Numbered from the stretch's first letter, positions 1-9,647 are shown. The stretch is 64,000 nt of DNA from Acidobacteriota bacterium (GCA_003225555.1 QIAM01000086.1:27309-91308); one strand, 5' to 3'. Translations and numbers: made by a program. Notes: generated by a model not told the origin, from the sequence alone.

Positions 1-85
1 CAATCACCAGGATCACTGCCAGCATGACGGCGTACTCGGCGATGTCCTGGCCCTCGTCGGACCACAACCTACAAATGTGTTGCAT
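1..85 (-). CDS. Flp/Fap-type type IVb pilin, 5' part only (cut by window edge)
   Basis: Read on the minus strand from the ATG at 85-83, the first 28 codons give a short polar N-terminus, then DEGQDIAEYAVMLAVILVI. That is the hallmark of Flp-family type IVb prepilins: a Glu-Gly-Gln-Asp stretch, a conserved Glu-Tyr pair and the start of one hydrophobic helix. Flp pilins are processed by TadV-type prepilin peptidases and assembled by the Tad machinery. A strong ribosome binding site, GGGGAGG, lies 10 bases upstream of the ATG. The rest of the gene is outside the window, so any Tad genes cannot be seen. The call rests on a short stretch, but the motif is very characteristic. Confidence 0.75.
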   Translation of the reverse strand, partial: MQHICRLWSDEGQDIAEYAVMLAVILVI

Positions 86-366
86 AGTCTCTCGACCTCC
101 CCTTCATCTCGGAAACGAGTCATGATTTGTAGCAATCTCCCATTTGCAGCCTGGCATAGCCCCCACGCGTGCGGCTACCCCGATGTAGTACAAAAGGCTC
201 TAAGCTGTGGGGGAGATTGGCCCACTGGACAACCCCATAATACCCCGTGAAATGCCCCTCGGGGTGTATTTTCTTGCATACTTCTGTGGGTATTTTCTCG
301 GGCGCTATGACGAAAGTCACCTCCTAATTTGCCGCTGGAAACGGGAGATTTAGGGTTTTGCCGAGT
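86..366 (-). other. 281-bp non-coding leader upstream of the pilin gene
   Basis: This stretch separates the polytopic membrane protein from the Flp pilin, both on the minus strand. A 66-codon open frame (320-120) begins at a GTG that directly abuts an AGGAG with no spacing, and its protein resembles nothing I recognise, so I do not call a gene. On the minus strand there are runs of CCCC and GGGG around 235-270 able to pair with one another. The region could hold the pilin promoter and a structured 5' leader. I could not fit it to the cyclic-di-GMP riboswitch consensus. Confidence 0.35.
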
Positions 367-1851
367 CTAGTTGGCACGTTCGGGATGTACCTTCGAGAAG
401 ATGACGGCCTTGGAGTCTTCATAACTGACGGTCCAGCCGAAAGCGCTTCTAAGTCCTGTGGCTAGAGCCGAATCCGGGGGAACAATGATCGTGGCGATTC
501 CCCACTGCGCTAGAGTGGCCTTCCAGTCGTGCTTCAGTTGGTACGTTTCGGCGAATTGTTGCAGCCGGGGCTCCCCGTAAAGGTCTGCTCGACCGTCGAT
601 GAAGACCTTGGTTTGCGGATAGAGCCGCCAGATCAGGTATCCCCCCCAATCGTAGTGGTTGAAGATCGGCCCGGACACAGGATGGGTCTCAAGAAAGTCC
701 ACGCCTGCCGTGGGGAAATGGTCGGCTTCGGATTGAGGCTGGCGACGAATGATGCGGTCAAGGTGGAAGCCGACAAATGTTGCCATCAACAGCAATATTC
801 CCGCATTGAGAACTGGAACCGAAAAATGACTTGCACGAGGCGATACGCGGAGCCTGCTTGCTGAATTCTGCTGCAGTAACTTGGAGATGATCGGTACGGC
901 AATCAGCACAAACAGTGGAATCATGCGGATGGCGGACAGTGCGGCGAAGGCGCCAACCACTAGCAGAAGCATCTCTCTAACCCGTAAGCGAGCATCCGAC
1001 CACGCCAGAAGCCCGACCGTGACCAGCATCAGGATTAGAAGAGGGCAGTAGCCAATGCGGTGAAAATTCGGCGAGGCCCACTCAAGAATGTAGTTCTGCA
1101 TGGCCTTGGAGCGCAAAGTATCGAGTGGATACGCGTACATGCAGGTACCATAGGAATTCAGCGGAACTACCAGTAAGTTGAGCACAAGAGCTGCTACTAG
1201 CGTGCGGATGTGGAGATTAGAGGGTTCCACTGTCTGTTGGCCCAGAACGCGCTCAAGAATCTCGCCGACGAGAAACAACACCAGGAGCGCGATTCCAAGC
1301 GCAAACCCCGCATGCAAATTTACCCAGAGGAACATCATGGGCGGCGTCCACCAGAGGAGATTCTGGTTGCGCTCAGAGCGCTCGAGAATCCAGAACCATA
1401 GACTCGCTAGAAATAGCGAGAGCACCTGAGGACGCACTCCCCAAACCGGTGCGGTTGCCCACGCTCCGAAGAGTGTCAGAATGCCGGCAATGTAAGGACT
1501 CCCGGCGCAGCGCAGGAACAGCAGAAAAAAGGCGGCGGAGAGGATTGCGGCAAAGATAACGATGAGTCCGCCCCAGCCTGCGGCGCGATAGATTCCGTAC
1601 AGCATCAGGTCGGTGAGCCACTCGTGTGCAATCCAGGGGGTGCCTGCCCGAGTGTAGGAGAACGGATCGGTGTGCGGAACGTTCCTGTGTGCGGCGATGT
1701 ATTCGCCCGTCTTCAGATGCCACCAGACATCGGGGTCGACGACGTTGCGGGTTGCCATTCCCACCAGGCCAATGAAGACGACGGCGATGAAGACACGCGG
1801 AGTCGAGAGCAGGGCTTTCACGAGGTCCCCATGATAGCGGGCCAGCAGCAT
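367..1851 (-). CDS. polytopic membrane protein, GT-C-like, function unknown
   Basis: A 494-residue protein with roughly ten hydrophobic segments. The N-terminal half carries DPDVWWHLKTGEYI and later HTDPFSYT and AHEWL, an Asp/His-rich pattern between the first membrane spans that recalls lipid-linked sugar transferases of the GT-C fold. The C-terminal soluble part (about 390-494) has YDWGGYLIW and VFIDGRADLYG. I know this pattern from uncharacterised membrane proteins only, so a transferase role is inference. It starts 61 bp after the next upstream minus-strand gene, also membrane-embedded, and the two may be cotranscribed. Confidence 0.75.
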   Translation of the reverse strand: MLLARYHGDLVKALLSTPRVFIAVVFIGLVGMATRNVVDPDVWWHLKTGEYIAAHRNVPHTDPFSYTRAGTPWIAHEWLTDLMLYGIYRAAGWGGLIVIFAAILSAAFFLLFLRCAGSPYIAGILTLFGAWATAPVWGVRPQVLSLFLASLWFWILERSERNQNLLWWTPPMMFLWVNLHAGFALGIALLVLFLVGEILERVLGQQTVEPSNLHIRTLVAALVLNLLVVPLNSYGTCMYAYPLDTLRSKAMQNYILEWASPNFHRIGYCPLLILMLVTVGLLAWSDARLRVREMLLLVVGAFAALSAIRMIPLFVLIAVPIISKLLQQNSASRLRVSPRASHFSVPVLNAGILLLMATFVGFHLDRIIRRQPQSEADHFPTAGVDFLETHPVSGPIFNHYDWGGYLIWRLYPQTKVFIDGRADLYGEPRLQQFAETYQLKHDWKATLAQWGIATIIVPPDSALATGLRSAFGWTVSYEDSKAVIFSKVHPERAN

Positions 1852-1912
1852 TCAAGATACAATCGCGTGCTACTTTGCTTTGCTGAATGCTGCACTGCCG
1901 CGGACGGTCCTC

Positions 1913-2860
1913 TCATTCCACTCCGGAATTGGCCGCGTGGGCAGAAGAGTTCGGGGATTTCGCCGGATCATAGGGACCTCGTTTTCTCAGGAGTACTACG
2001 GCCAGCATTGGCAGGTATAAGAAAATGACCGCCCATCGACCGACTTGGTTGAAGCTGTGGGGAAACTGGTACTGACGCCAGATTCCCGCACCCCAACTGA
2101 TGAGTACGGTCCAAAGTAACTCTCGCCCGGTTTTAGGTATGAGCCATAGAGTGAATGCGTCGAAGAACCAGCGCTGCGGCATCGCTGCCGCCAGGAGTAG
2201 TAGTCTTGCATCCCGATCGCGCCCCCGAAGCAGAGCAAGCAGCAGCAATGGGCCCGGCAAGATCATCAGCGGTATGAAGTGCTCATAGTGTCCGAACTGG
2301 CGAATCCACAGCAAAGGCCATGACGGTTTGACGATGAGGCTCAGGATGGCCAGCAACACGCAAGCGATCAGGCCACGGCGGTTCAGATAAGTGAGAAGAA
2401 TTGGGAGTCCGATTTGTGGCTTGGCCATGGTGACCGGCAGGAGCAGCGGAAAAAGTGCCGCGGCTGCGATGATCGGTGACCACTGCGCGAAAAGAATTCC
2501 TGCCCAATACGGATAGGCCAGGAAAATTAGCAGCCTGCGGTAGCCGTGACGAGTGAAGCCAAAAGCAAGCAGGAACGAACTAATGCCCCAGAAGAATCCG
2601 GCGGCAACTTCCGGTTGCAGGCGCACGAAGGGTAGGGCGAAAAACGCCGCGGTCAGCGGATATTGCTCGAATGGCGTGTCGTAGAGATTTTGACCCGCAA
2701 GCAGACGCTGAGCCAGGCGCAACGCCCATCCGAAATCCCCGGCGCCCTGGTGGAGGTGGCACATCAGAAACCAGCAGTACAGGCCACTTCCCAGTCCGAT
2801 TGCCGCCGAGACTGTCAGTCGTTGTCGCATCCAAGGTTTCTTGCCGAACAGTTGTAGCAT
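1913..2860 (-). CDS. GT87-like (DUF2029) polytopic membrane protein
   Basis: From the ATG at 2860 this is 315 residues with about nine membrane spans. The motif MAKPQIGLPILL (a Lys-Pro-Gln between two helices) and the early FEQYPLTAAFFALPF segment match the GT87 mannosyltransferase-like family, whose studied members use polyprenyl-phosphate sugars. The frame stays open to 3028, but that extension overlaps the divergent gene starting at 2909 and is charged rather than signal-like, so I prefer 2860. No strong ribosome binding site is seen there. It is divergently arranged with a second GT87-like gene 48 bp away. Substrate unknown. Confidence 0.7.
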   Translation of the reverse strand: MLQLFGKKPWMRQRLTVSAAIGLGSGLYCWFLMCHLHQGAGDFGWALRLAQRLLAGQNLYDTPFEQYPLTAAFFALPFVRLQPEVAAGFFWGISSFLLAFGFTRHGYRRLLIFLAYPYWAGILFAQWSPIIAAAALFPLLLPVTMAKPQIGLPILLTYLNRRGLIACVLLAILSLIVKPSWPLLWIRQFGHYEHFIPLMILPGPLLLLALLRGRDRDARLLLLAAAMPQRWFFDAFTLWLIPKTGRELLWTVLISWGAGIWRQYQFPHSFNQVGRWAVIFLYLPMLAVVLLRKRGPYDPAKSPNSSAHAANSGVE

Positions 2861-2908
2861 GAGACGAATTGTCCGGACACTGTTGAGGAGATTGCGAGAC
2901 GTGCAACC

Positions 2909-4216
2909 TTGCTGAAGCGTCCCCAGCCGGTGTTCTTGTTCATCGTGAGCATGCTCGCGGCCGCGAGCATGTGGTTCTACGTCGACAAGGTTCTGGTCGG
3001 CTATCAGGTTGCCGACGCTGCAGTCCATGATCGGCCTCGTGGCAACCTTTCCGATCTCTATCCACGCTGGCTGGGAGCGCGCGAGTTATTGCTGCATGGG
3101 CGCAATCCTTACAGCCCAGAGATCACGGCCGAAATCCAGAAGGGATATTACGGGCGCGTACTCGATGCCTCGCGGCCGGACGAGCCCAGAGACCAGCAAG
3201 GATTTGCTTATCCCGTGTACGCCATCTTCCTTCTGGCGCCTGTACTTGGGCTTTCATTCCATACGGTACAGATTCTCTTTCACTGGATGCTCATTGCTTT
3301 CACGGCAGCCAGCGTGCTGCTCTGGTTGCGAACGTTGCAGTGGAGGCTGCCGGCGCTCGTCACCGCGAGTTGCATGGCGCTGACCTTGGATAGTTTGCCG
3401 GTCGTGCAGGGAATCAAGCTGCAACAGCTGAGCCTGCTGGTCGCCGCTCTGCTGGCTGCCAGCGCGGCCAGCGTGGCGGGGGGCTTTCTATTTTTGGGCG
3501 GGATGTTTTTGGCGCTGGCGACGATCAAACCTCAGTTGGCCGGCCCGCTAGTCGCGTGGTTATTGATCTGGGCGGTAAGCGACTGGAAAAACCGGCGGCG
3601 ACTGGTGTTGGGATTTGGGGCGACGATGGTGCTTCTTCTCGTGGGGTCGGAACTGGTTTTGCCTAGCTGGTGGCGTATGTTTCTGGAGGCGATCCGCCGC
3701 TATCACCAATACACAAACAATGAATCGGTTCTCGATGAAATGGTGGATTGGACCTTCGGCCGATTTGGCGGCACGATTCTGGCAGCGGTTGCTGTCCTAA
3801 GTAGTGCAGTGTTCCTCTGGAGATTGCGCCATGAGCGGGAGGATTCTAGAGAATTTGCCCTGAGCGTCGTGCTGGTTCTCGCGTTGACTGTGATGATTAT
3901 CCCCATGTATTCGCCCTACAATCAGGTGCTTTTGTTGCCTGCCATCTTCTTGCTGGCAAAAGAGTCGCGGTCGTTGCTATCTGCCTCCCCCGCCGTGAGA
4001 GTCGCATATGCGGCGACGGGCTTGGCCTTGGCGTGGCCATGGATGGCAGCCTTGGGACTGAGCGTAGTTTGGTTCGCTTCCACTTCGGTTGCGCTGCGCG
4101 GCTGGAAACTGCCGTTTTACGCGACATTGATCTTTCCTGTGCTGATGTTCGCACTCACTCTGTTGAGTGCGCAAGACCGAGTAACCGCCTTGCGGGTGGA
4201 CAAGGTCGCGAGGTAG
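2909..4216 (+). CDS. GT87-like (DUF2029) polytopic membrane protein
   Basis: A 435-residue protein starting at a TTG. A GTG in frame at 2930 is an alternative, and neither has well-spaced Shine-Dalgarno sequence. It has one N-terminal helix, a soluble loop with LYPRWLGARELLLHGRNPYSP, then about ten further helices. LLHGRNPY and TIKPQLAGPL are typical of GT87/DUF2029 proteins, whose founding members add mannose to lipid acceptors. It is head to head with a related shorter protein on the minus strand and 66 bp upstream of the FHA-PP2C gene on the same strand. The sugar and acceptor cannot be told from sequence. Confidence 0.8.
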   Translation: MLKRPQPVFLFIVSMLAAASMWFYVDKVLVGYQVADAAVHDRPRGNLSDLYPRWLGARELLLHGRNPYSPEITAEIQKGYYGRVLDASRPDEPRDQQGFAYPVYAIFLLAPVLGLSFHTVQILFHWMLIAFTAASVLLWLRTLQWRLPALVTASCMALTLDSLPVVQGIKLQQLSLLVAALLAASAASVAGGFLFLGGMFLALATIKPQLAGPLVAWLLIWAVSDWKNRRRLVLGFGATMVLLLVGSELVLPSWWRMFLEAIRRYHQYTNNESVLDEMVDWTFGRFGGTILAAVAVLSSAVFLWRLRHEREDSREFALSVVLVLALTVMIIPMYSPYNQVLLLPAIFLLAKESRSLLSASPAVRVAYAATGLALAWPWMAALGLSVVWFASTSVALRGWKLPFYATLIFPVLMFALTLLSAQDRVTALRVDKVAR

Positions 4217-4282
4217 TCTCGTGGGCAGCATCGACGGCGCAGATTCGGTTTGAACAGCTGCAGCCGCGAGTTCCACAATTGC

Positions 4283-5962
4283 ATGGCCCTTACTGCCTTA
4301 AGTCATTCTCAAGGCTCCAGCTCCGGAGTTTTTCCCAAGCTGATCCTCGTGCAGGGGAACGAGCAGAAAGACATCGTCCTCAACCGCACGCCGTTCAGCG
4401 TGGGACGCAAGGTGGACAAGGATCTGGTGATTGCCGATCCGCGCGTCTCGCGCGATCATGCCCAGATTATTCAGGAAGAAAGCGTGTTTTTCCTGGTGGA
4501 TCAGGGCAGCAAGCACGGCACCTTCGTCAATGGCGAGCGCATTCAGCGGCAGAAACTCGAACCCAACGACCGCCTTGAATTTGGGGCACGCGACTCGGCT
4601 TATGTAGTTTTCAATCCTGCACACGCGACTTCGAACACAGCGCGTGAATTCCTGAGCCAGATTTCCGTGATCCAGATCAAACCGGAGGCTACGGACCTGG
4701 AGAAGCTGAAGCTGTTTCTGGAGGCGGCGCGCAAACTGAACACCGCCGGAGTCCTCGACGAAATTCTGATGACCATGCTCGATGTCACCCTGGAGTTGAC
4801 GCATGCCGAGCGCGGCTACGTCTTCCTCAAGGATGAAGAGGGAAAGCTGCGCCTGGCCGCGGGGCGAAACTCAAAGAAAGAACCCCTGCTGGATGACAAG
4901 ACGATTTCGCATTCGATTCTGGAAGAATCCCTGCGGGCGAACTCCGAATTTCTGATTACAGACACAAGCCAATCGTTGGATCTCGCTGGACGGCAGAGCA
5001 TCGTGGCCTATGACCTGCGGACGGTGGTCTGTATTCCGCTGCGGAAGTTCCAGGTGCAGACCACACGCGGCGGGCAAACCCCCGTACCCGCTCAGGGCGC
5101 GGCCGAAGTGATGGGAGTGCTTTATGTGGATTCGCGCTTTCGTTCGCGCGATATTGCCGGCGTGGACCATGACATCCTGCACGTGATTGCAACCGAAGCG
5201 GCGTCGCTGATCGAGAACGCGCGCCTGGTGCAGGCGGAGGAAGCGGCGCGTCGCTATCAGCAGGAGTTGTCCATCGCGGCCGGCATTCAGCAGCGGCTGA
5301 TGCAGGTGAGGATTCCCGAAGTGCCCTTTGCGCGGCTTCACCCGCGGAACGTCCCTTGTAAGGAAATCGGAGGAGACTTTTACGACGCCGTTAATACCAA
5401 GGAAGGTCTTGCCGTCGTGCTTACCGACGTGAGCGGCAAGGGAGTTTCTGCCGCGCTCCTGGCATCAACTTTGCAGGGGATGATCTATTCCCACCTGACC
5501 ACCGGGATGCCGCTGCTGGACGTGGTCAACGCGGTCAATCGTTTTCTGACCGAAAAACTGGTGGGCGAGAAGTACGCGACTATGCTACTGGTCCGGCTGC
5601 GGCGCGATGGCGACCTGGAGTATGTGAATTGCGGACATGTGCCGCCGTTGCTGGTGTGCGGCGGGGAAGTAATTCGTCCGCCGCATGGCAATGTTCCGGT
5701 GGGGCTGTTGAGCGATGCCGTCTTTGAGAGCGCTCGCTGCCAGCTCAATTCCGGCGACCGGTTCATTCTGGTGACCGATGGGGTGACCGAAGCAGAGAAC
5801 GCCGCCGGTGAGTTTTTTGAGGACTCCCGGCTAGAGGCGGTGGCGGCGAAAACGCCGACGATGGAAGCAATTTTTGGAGCCGTTTCACAGTTTTGCAGCG
5901 GTACTCCTCTGAGCGACGACTGCACCGTCGTTGAACTGATGTATTCCAGCTCTGAAGCCTAG
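4283..5962 (+). CDS. FHA-GAF-PP2C (SpoIIE/RsbU-type) serine phosphatase
   Basis: Starting from the ATG at 4283 (a TTG at 4250 is also in frame) the protein has 559 residues and three domains. An FHA domain (about 20-105) shows FSVGRKVDKDLVIADP, SRDHAQI and GSKHGTFVNGERI, the phosphothreonine-binding pattern. A GAF domain follows (about 145-325). A PPM/SpoIIE phosphatase domain (about 345-559) has GGDFYDAV, LTDVSGKGVSAALLAS and ILVTDGVTEAEN, with metal-binding Asp residues, and ends in DDCTVVEL. RsbU-type enzymes dephosphorylate anti-anti-sigma factors. The FHA domain suggests input from a Ser/Thr kinase. No partner kinase or STAS protein is in the window. Confidence 0.92.
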   Translation: MALTALSHSQGSSSGVFPKLILVQGNEQKDIVLNRTPFSVGRKVDKDLVIADPRVSRDHAQIIQEESVFFLVDQGSKHGTFVNGERIQRQKLEPNDRLEFGARDSAYVVFNPAHATSNTAREFLSQISVIQIKPEATDLEKLKLFLEAARKLNTAGVLDEILMTMLDVTLELTHAERGYVFLKDEEGKLRLAAGRNSKKEPLLDDKTISHSILEESLRANSEFLITDTSQSLDLAGRQSIVAYDLRTVVCIPLRKFQVQTTRGGQTPVPAQGAAEVMGVLYVDSRFRSRDIAGVDHDILHVIATEAASLIENARLVQAEEAARRYQQELSIAAGIQQRLMQVRIPEVPFARLHPRNVPCKEIGGDFYDAVNTKEGLAVVLTDVSGKGVSAALLASTLQGMIYSHLTTGMPLLDVVNAVNRFLTEKLVGEKYATMLLVRLRRDGDLEYVNCGHVPPLLVCGGEVIRPPHGNVPVGLLSDAVFESARCQLNSGDRFILVTDGVTEAENAAGEFFEDSRLEAVAAKTPTMEAIFGAVSQFCSGTPLSDDCTVVELMYSSSEA

Positions 5963-6136
5963 AGACGTACACCCATAAACAGCCCATTGAGCAACGAATC
6001 GGCTGTTCTTTCCCATTCTTCGCCGATGACACGCGGTATCTCTCGCGCCGCGGGGCGTTTCCCAAACAACAGTACGGCGCCCACGTGCCAGCTAGAGGAT
6101 GCAAATCTTAATCGTAAGTTCTGACGCTGGGTGGGG

Positions 6137-8542
6137 CTACTCTACAGTTACGCTGTAGTCGGCGCCTTCCCAGCGATTTTCATTGGGCCAGAAAAAGGTG
6201 AAGACGGCTTGACCTCCGACTGGCAGTGTGGCCGCCGGCAAGTCGAGCACGTGGATGCCGAGCCCGGTGTCGCGCGTCTTCGTATCCTGATAACTCTTCC
6301 ACCCGTCGATACTCCAATGCACAACAGCTGGCTTGAGCAACACGATGCGGAGGGTCTTGTATCGTGGAACCGTGCGGCACTTGTTGTTAAACCTCCACCC
6401 AAAGATCTGCCGCGTAGGTTTCTCAGTTAAATACCGCTTTACGGTCTGTGGAGGTTGGTCGAAGATATTGCCATCGCGCAGAGATCGGCGAAGCTTTATA
6501 TATTCGGAATGCGCCCAGACCAGCGGGCAGGCGGAGCCTGTGGGTTTGCCACGGAAGAGTTCTAGCGGCGGGATATCGGAGCCGTCCCAGATCTGCTCAG
6601 GAAGCAAGCGACCCTGTCCCGCCGGGGACTGTTCCATTACCTGAAGCAAAGCTTCGGCCTCAGCGCGCTTGCCGGCAGCCAGCGCGTAGTGGGCACGCTC
6701 GCCCGCTAGTAAGGGCCAGGGACGGCCAACTCCGGTGCCGTCGTATGCCGAGCCGTCGAGGTGTTCCCCGTAGCCGTCTCCGTTATAGCGATACCAGCAG
6801 GGCCCTTGCGGGAGTTGTGCGCGCAGGAGGGCATCGATCGCCTTGAGAGTGTTGAGAATTCTCGGGTCATCAGGCGCACGCAATCCAAATCGCACCAGCG
6901 CGAGAGAGTCGGGGCTGACGACATGAAAGGCCGGCCGCAGATTTTCCCCGGGCGGACGATTCTTGATGGGAACGAAGCCCTGCGTCGGAGACGCGGAACA
7001 GTCCGTATCCGGAGGGGTGATACGCACGTAGTAGCCATCCACGCCCAACTGCTGTGCTAAATCGCCGCCGGTGGCATACACCCAGCGCTCGATGTTGTCG
7101 TTCCAGGCATCAGCGGCGTCAAGCAAGGTCTGAATTGCGTCGCGATGACCGGTGAGGTCCGCAATATCGGCAGCGGCAAGCAGCGCGGAAATCTCTGCTG
7201 AAAGAGTAAAGGGCGAATAGCCGCCGTCTTCTTCCCAACGATCCTGCTGCGTGACCGGACCATTGCGAAGAATGAAAGTTACAGCCTTTCGCACCATCGG
7301 CCACCAGCGTTGCAGGTTGCCCAAAGTTTCCGGTGCCTCGCGACGCAGCAGATCAAGAAGCAAGACGGGGAAGGCGGTTTCATCCATCTGGATGCCGTTC
7401 CAGTAAGGGCGTCCGTCCAGCCACATGTTCTGGGCCCAGTTGCCGTCGGCTTCCTGCGTCGCTTCCAGATAGCGAAGCACTCTGACGGCGTCAGTTGGTG
7501 CCCCCGCGGCGAGCAAGGCGCCTGCCGTCTCCACGAGGTCGCGAGGCCAGACCAGATGGTAGCCGCCAAGGTCTTCATCGCCCTTGTTGAAGCCCCATGG
7601 AATGGACAGGCTGGCGATAATTCCGCCCAGAAAATCCTTTGACTCGTGGGTGCGCAGAACTGCAACGGAGGCGCGGTAGAGATCTTGCGGACGCTGCGGT
7701 GCGTCAAGCGGGAGCAAAGTGGTCTGCCATTTTTGCCATTGTGCGACGTAGTGCCGACGAACTTCCTGATAGTCCTCGGAGAGGGTGGATCGCGCCTGCT
7801 GGCCCGCTTCGCTCCAGATGGCGCCGAATCCGAGCGCCAGCACGAATTCTCCGTTCGAGGCGGCGAGATCGATTTCTCCGGTGAACGCGATATTGCCGTT
7901 TTCGGCTCGAGGGTATTCCCACTGCATCTCGAAGTGTTCGGACAAGTCTTGCCAGCCGTCGGACGCGCCCACGAATCCAACGGATGTCTTCTTCCATGGG
8001 GCCGAGGATGCCACAGCCAGAGAGACGCCATCGTGTTCTGCAAAAAACATGGGGACGCCCTTGTAGTCGCCCATCCACCCGGTATTGCCGTATCCGAAAT
8101 TGGCGAGGTGAGGAGAGAGCAAGGCGTAGAGATGGCAGTCCGCCAGTTCTCCCTGGAGCGGCTCGAACCGGATCCTCTGCAGAACCACATTGTGATAGGG
8201 ATCGGTGAGGACTTCCTTATGTATGCGGTAGCGGCCGCTGTTGCAGGTGTTCGTCAGTTCATAGACTGGGACGCCGGGCTCAAATGGACGATTCTCGAAC
8301 GTGCAGTGACGCTTCTCCTCGGAAAAGAAATCGCGACCATTGGTGACGATAAGACCCATATCGCGGGTGCAGGCCTGATCGACCCGCGGAAAATAGACCT
8401 CATTGAGAATGCCGTGGCTCACCGTAAACCAGACCTTGCTGTGCTGGTTCAGGGCTGTGCCAACGCCGGTTTTCGCGCTCGAAGTCCAGCGTGGAGGGAT
8501 GCCGGGCCATCCGGGGGCATAGCGCGCAGGAGAATCAGTCAT
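6137..8542 (-). CDS. glycoside hydrolase family 15 glucoamylase-like protein
   Basis: 801 residues without a signal peptide, so probably cytoplasmic. The N-terminal part (about 1-270) is the beta-sandwich seen in bacterial glucoamylases and glucodextranases, with HSKVWFTVSHGILNEVYFP. The (alpha/alpha)6 catalytic domain follows, including YHLVWPRDLVETAGALLAAG (about residues 322-341) and the substrate-groove sequence MDETAFPVLLLDLL. GH15 enzymes release glucose from the non-reducing end of alpha-glucans. A cytoplasmic enzyme would act on glycogen or imported maltodextrin. It is convergent with the phosphatase gene and divergent from the next gene. Confident on family, less so on substrate. Confidence 0.92.
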   Translation of the reverse strand: MTDSPARYAPGWPGIPPRWTSSAKTGVGTALNQHSKVWFTVSHGILNEVYFPRVDQACTRDMGLIVTNGRDFFSEEKRHCTFENRPFEPGVPVYELTNTCNSGRYRIHKEVLTDPYHNVVLQRIRFEPLQGELADCHLYALLSPHLANFGYGNTGWMGDYKGVPMFFAEHDGVSLAVASSAPWKKTSVGFVGASDGWQDLSEHFEMQWEYPRAENGNIAFTGEIDLAASNGEFVLALGFGAIWSEAGQQARSTLSEDYQEVRRHYVAQWQKWQTTLLPLDAPQRPQDLYRASVAVLRTHESKDFLGGIIASLSIPWGFNKGDEDLGGYHLVWPRDLVETAGALLAAGAPTDAVRVLRYLEATQEADGNWAQNMWLDGRPYWNGIQMDETAFPVLLLDLLRREAPETLGNLQRWWPMVRKAVTFILRNGPVTQQDRWEEDGGYSPFTLSAEISALLAAADIADLTGHRDAIQTLLDAADAWNDNIERWVYATGGDLAQQLGVDGYYVRITPPDTDCSASPTQGFVPIKNRPPGENLRPAFHVVSPDSLALVRFGLRAPDDPRILNTLKAIDALLRAQLPQGPCWYRYNGDGYGEHLDGSAYDGTGVGRPWPLLAGERAHYALAAGKRAEAEALLQVMEQSPAGQGRLLPEQIWDGSDIPPLELFRGKPTGSACPLVWAHSEYIKLRRSLRDGNIFDQPPQTVKRYLTEKPTRQIFGWRFNNKCRTVPRYKTLRIVLLKPAVVHWSIDGWKSYQDTKTRDTGLGIHVLDLPAATLPVGGQAVFTFFWPNENRWEGADYSVTVE

Positions 8543-8716
8543 AAAGGCTTTCGTCCGGGATGGTTCTCAGGTTCGTTCTGGTACATCCCGCTCGGAATTT
8601 ACAAAACCTTGACCCGCATGGGCTCAGAATCGGTATCAAAATAACAAAGAGTCAGAGAACTTACTGATTGCGCTGAGACGCAGATCAACGATAATAGGCA
8701 ACGCCAACACGAACCT

Positions 8717-9592
8717 ATGTCACAGGCCTTTAATCTACGGGATGCACGAGCATGCAGCATGGTAGCAGCCTTGTGCGTGTGCCTGGCCTTATCCCCGATT
8801 GCACTGGCCGACCCCGTTGCAGGTGTGTCTGTGACATCGGGCCTCGATCACGGATTCTCCGGCCTCTATAACCTGGACTTCGTGGGCGCACAGCGCGATT
8901 TTGCCGGGTGGCAGGCGCAGCATCCGGAAGATCCTATGGGTCCAGTGAGTGAGGGTGCCGGATATTTGTTTTCGGAGTTCAACCGGTTGGGAGTGCTGGA
9001 GGCCCAGTTCTACGAGAATGATGATGCCTTTTCGGGACGATCCACGTTCACTGCCGATCCCGTCGCAAAGAACCGCTTCATGAATGCGCTCAACCGTGCC
9101 GAGACTCTTGCCCGTGCCCGGCTCGCCAAGAATCCCAAGGACTCTGATGCGCTATTTGCCATGACGCTGTCTTCGGGATTGCAGGCCGACTACGCCGCGC
9201 TTATCGAGAAGCGCAATATGGCGTCGCTGCACCACGCCAAACAGGCATCAACGTGGGCGCAGCAGTTGCTCGCGGTTTGCCACGACTGCTACGACGCACA
9301 CCTGGCCACCGGATTCACCAAGTACATTGTCGGCAGTATGGCAGCACCCGTTCGCTGGATGCTGCGTCTGGGCGGGCTCCCCGCCGATAAGCAGGGTGGG
9401 ATCGCCGATCTGCAACTGACGGCGGAGCGGGGACACTACCTGGCGCCCTTTGCACGGATCCTGCTGGCAATCGCGTATGTCCGGGAGAAAGACAAGCCTC
9501 ATGCACTGCAGATGCTGACCGCGTTACGTGCCGATTTTCCCGGCAATGGGCTCTTCCCGCGAGAGATCGCCCGCCTACAGGCTTCGCATTAG
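8717..9592 (+). CDS. secreted TPR-like protein, function unknown
   Basis: 291 residues with a signal peptide of about 31 residues (hydrophobic AALCVCLALSPIALA, then the mature start DPVAG). The rest is helical, with repeat-like blocks around residues 105-150 and 240-285 (LLAIAYVREKDKPHALQML) that look like tetratricopeptide helices. There are paired Cys residues (CHDC) near residue 192. I recognise no enzyme motif. It lies between the divergent glucoamylase and pstS, with 119 bp before pstS, where a separate Pho-type promoter is seen. It is therefore probably not part of the phosphate operon. Confidence 0.75.
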   Translation: MSQAFNLRDARACSMVAALCVCLALSPIALADPVAGVSVTSGLDHGFSGLYNLDFVGAQRDFAGWQAQHPEDPMGPVSEGAGYLFSEFNRLGVLEAQFYENDDAFSGRSTFTADPVAKNRFMNALNRAETLARARLAKNPKDSDALFAMTLSSGLQADYAALIEKRNMASLHHAKQASTWAQQLLAVCHDCYDAHLATGFTKYIVGSMAAPVRWMLRLGGLPADKQGGIADLQLTAERGHYLAPFARILLAIAYVREKDKPHALQMLTALRADFPGNGLFPREIARLQASH

Positions 9593-9647
9593 CGTTCACT
9601 TCTGTTGATCGGTGACTCCCCAGTTGTTCATGGGAAATTCACTCGTT

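Noticed and set aside
120..320. 66-codon open frame on the minus strand upstream of the pilin
   Set aside because: Its GTG start abuts the AGGAG with no spacing, the peptide has no family features, and the region fits a leader better.
86..366. Cyclic-di-GMP riboswitch before the pilin gene
   Set aside because: The conserved core and the tetraloop-receptor sequences of that class could not be found.
3009..3383. Long frames inside GT87, GH15, ppk, aminopeptidase and other genes
   Set aside because: They lie in alternative frames of well-supported genes, have Arg/Ser/Pro-rich compositions typical of high-GC shadows, and lack ribosome binding sites.
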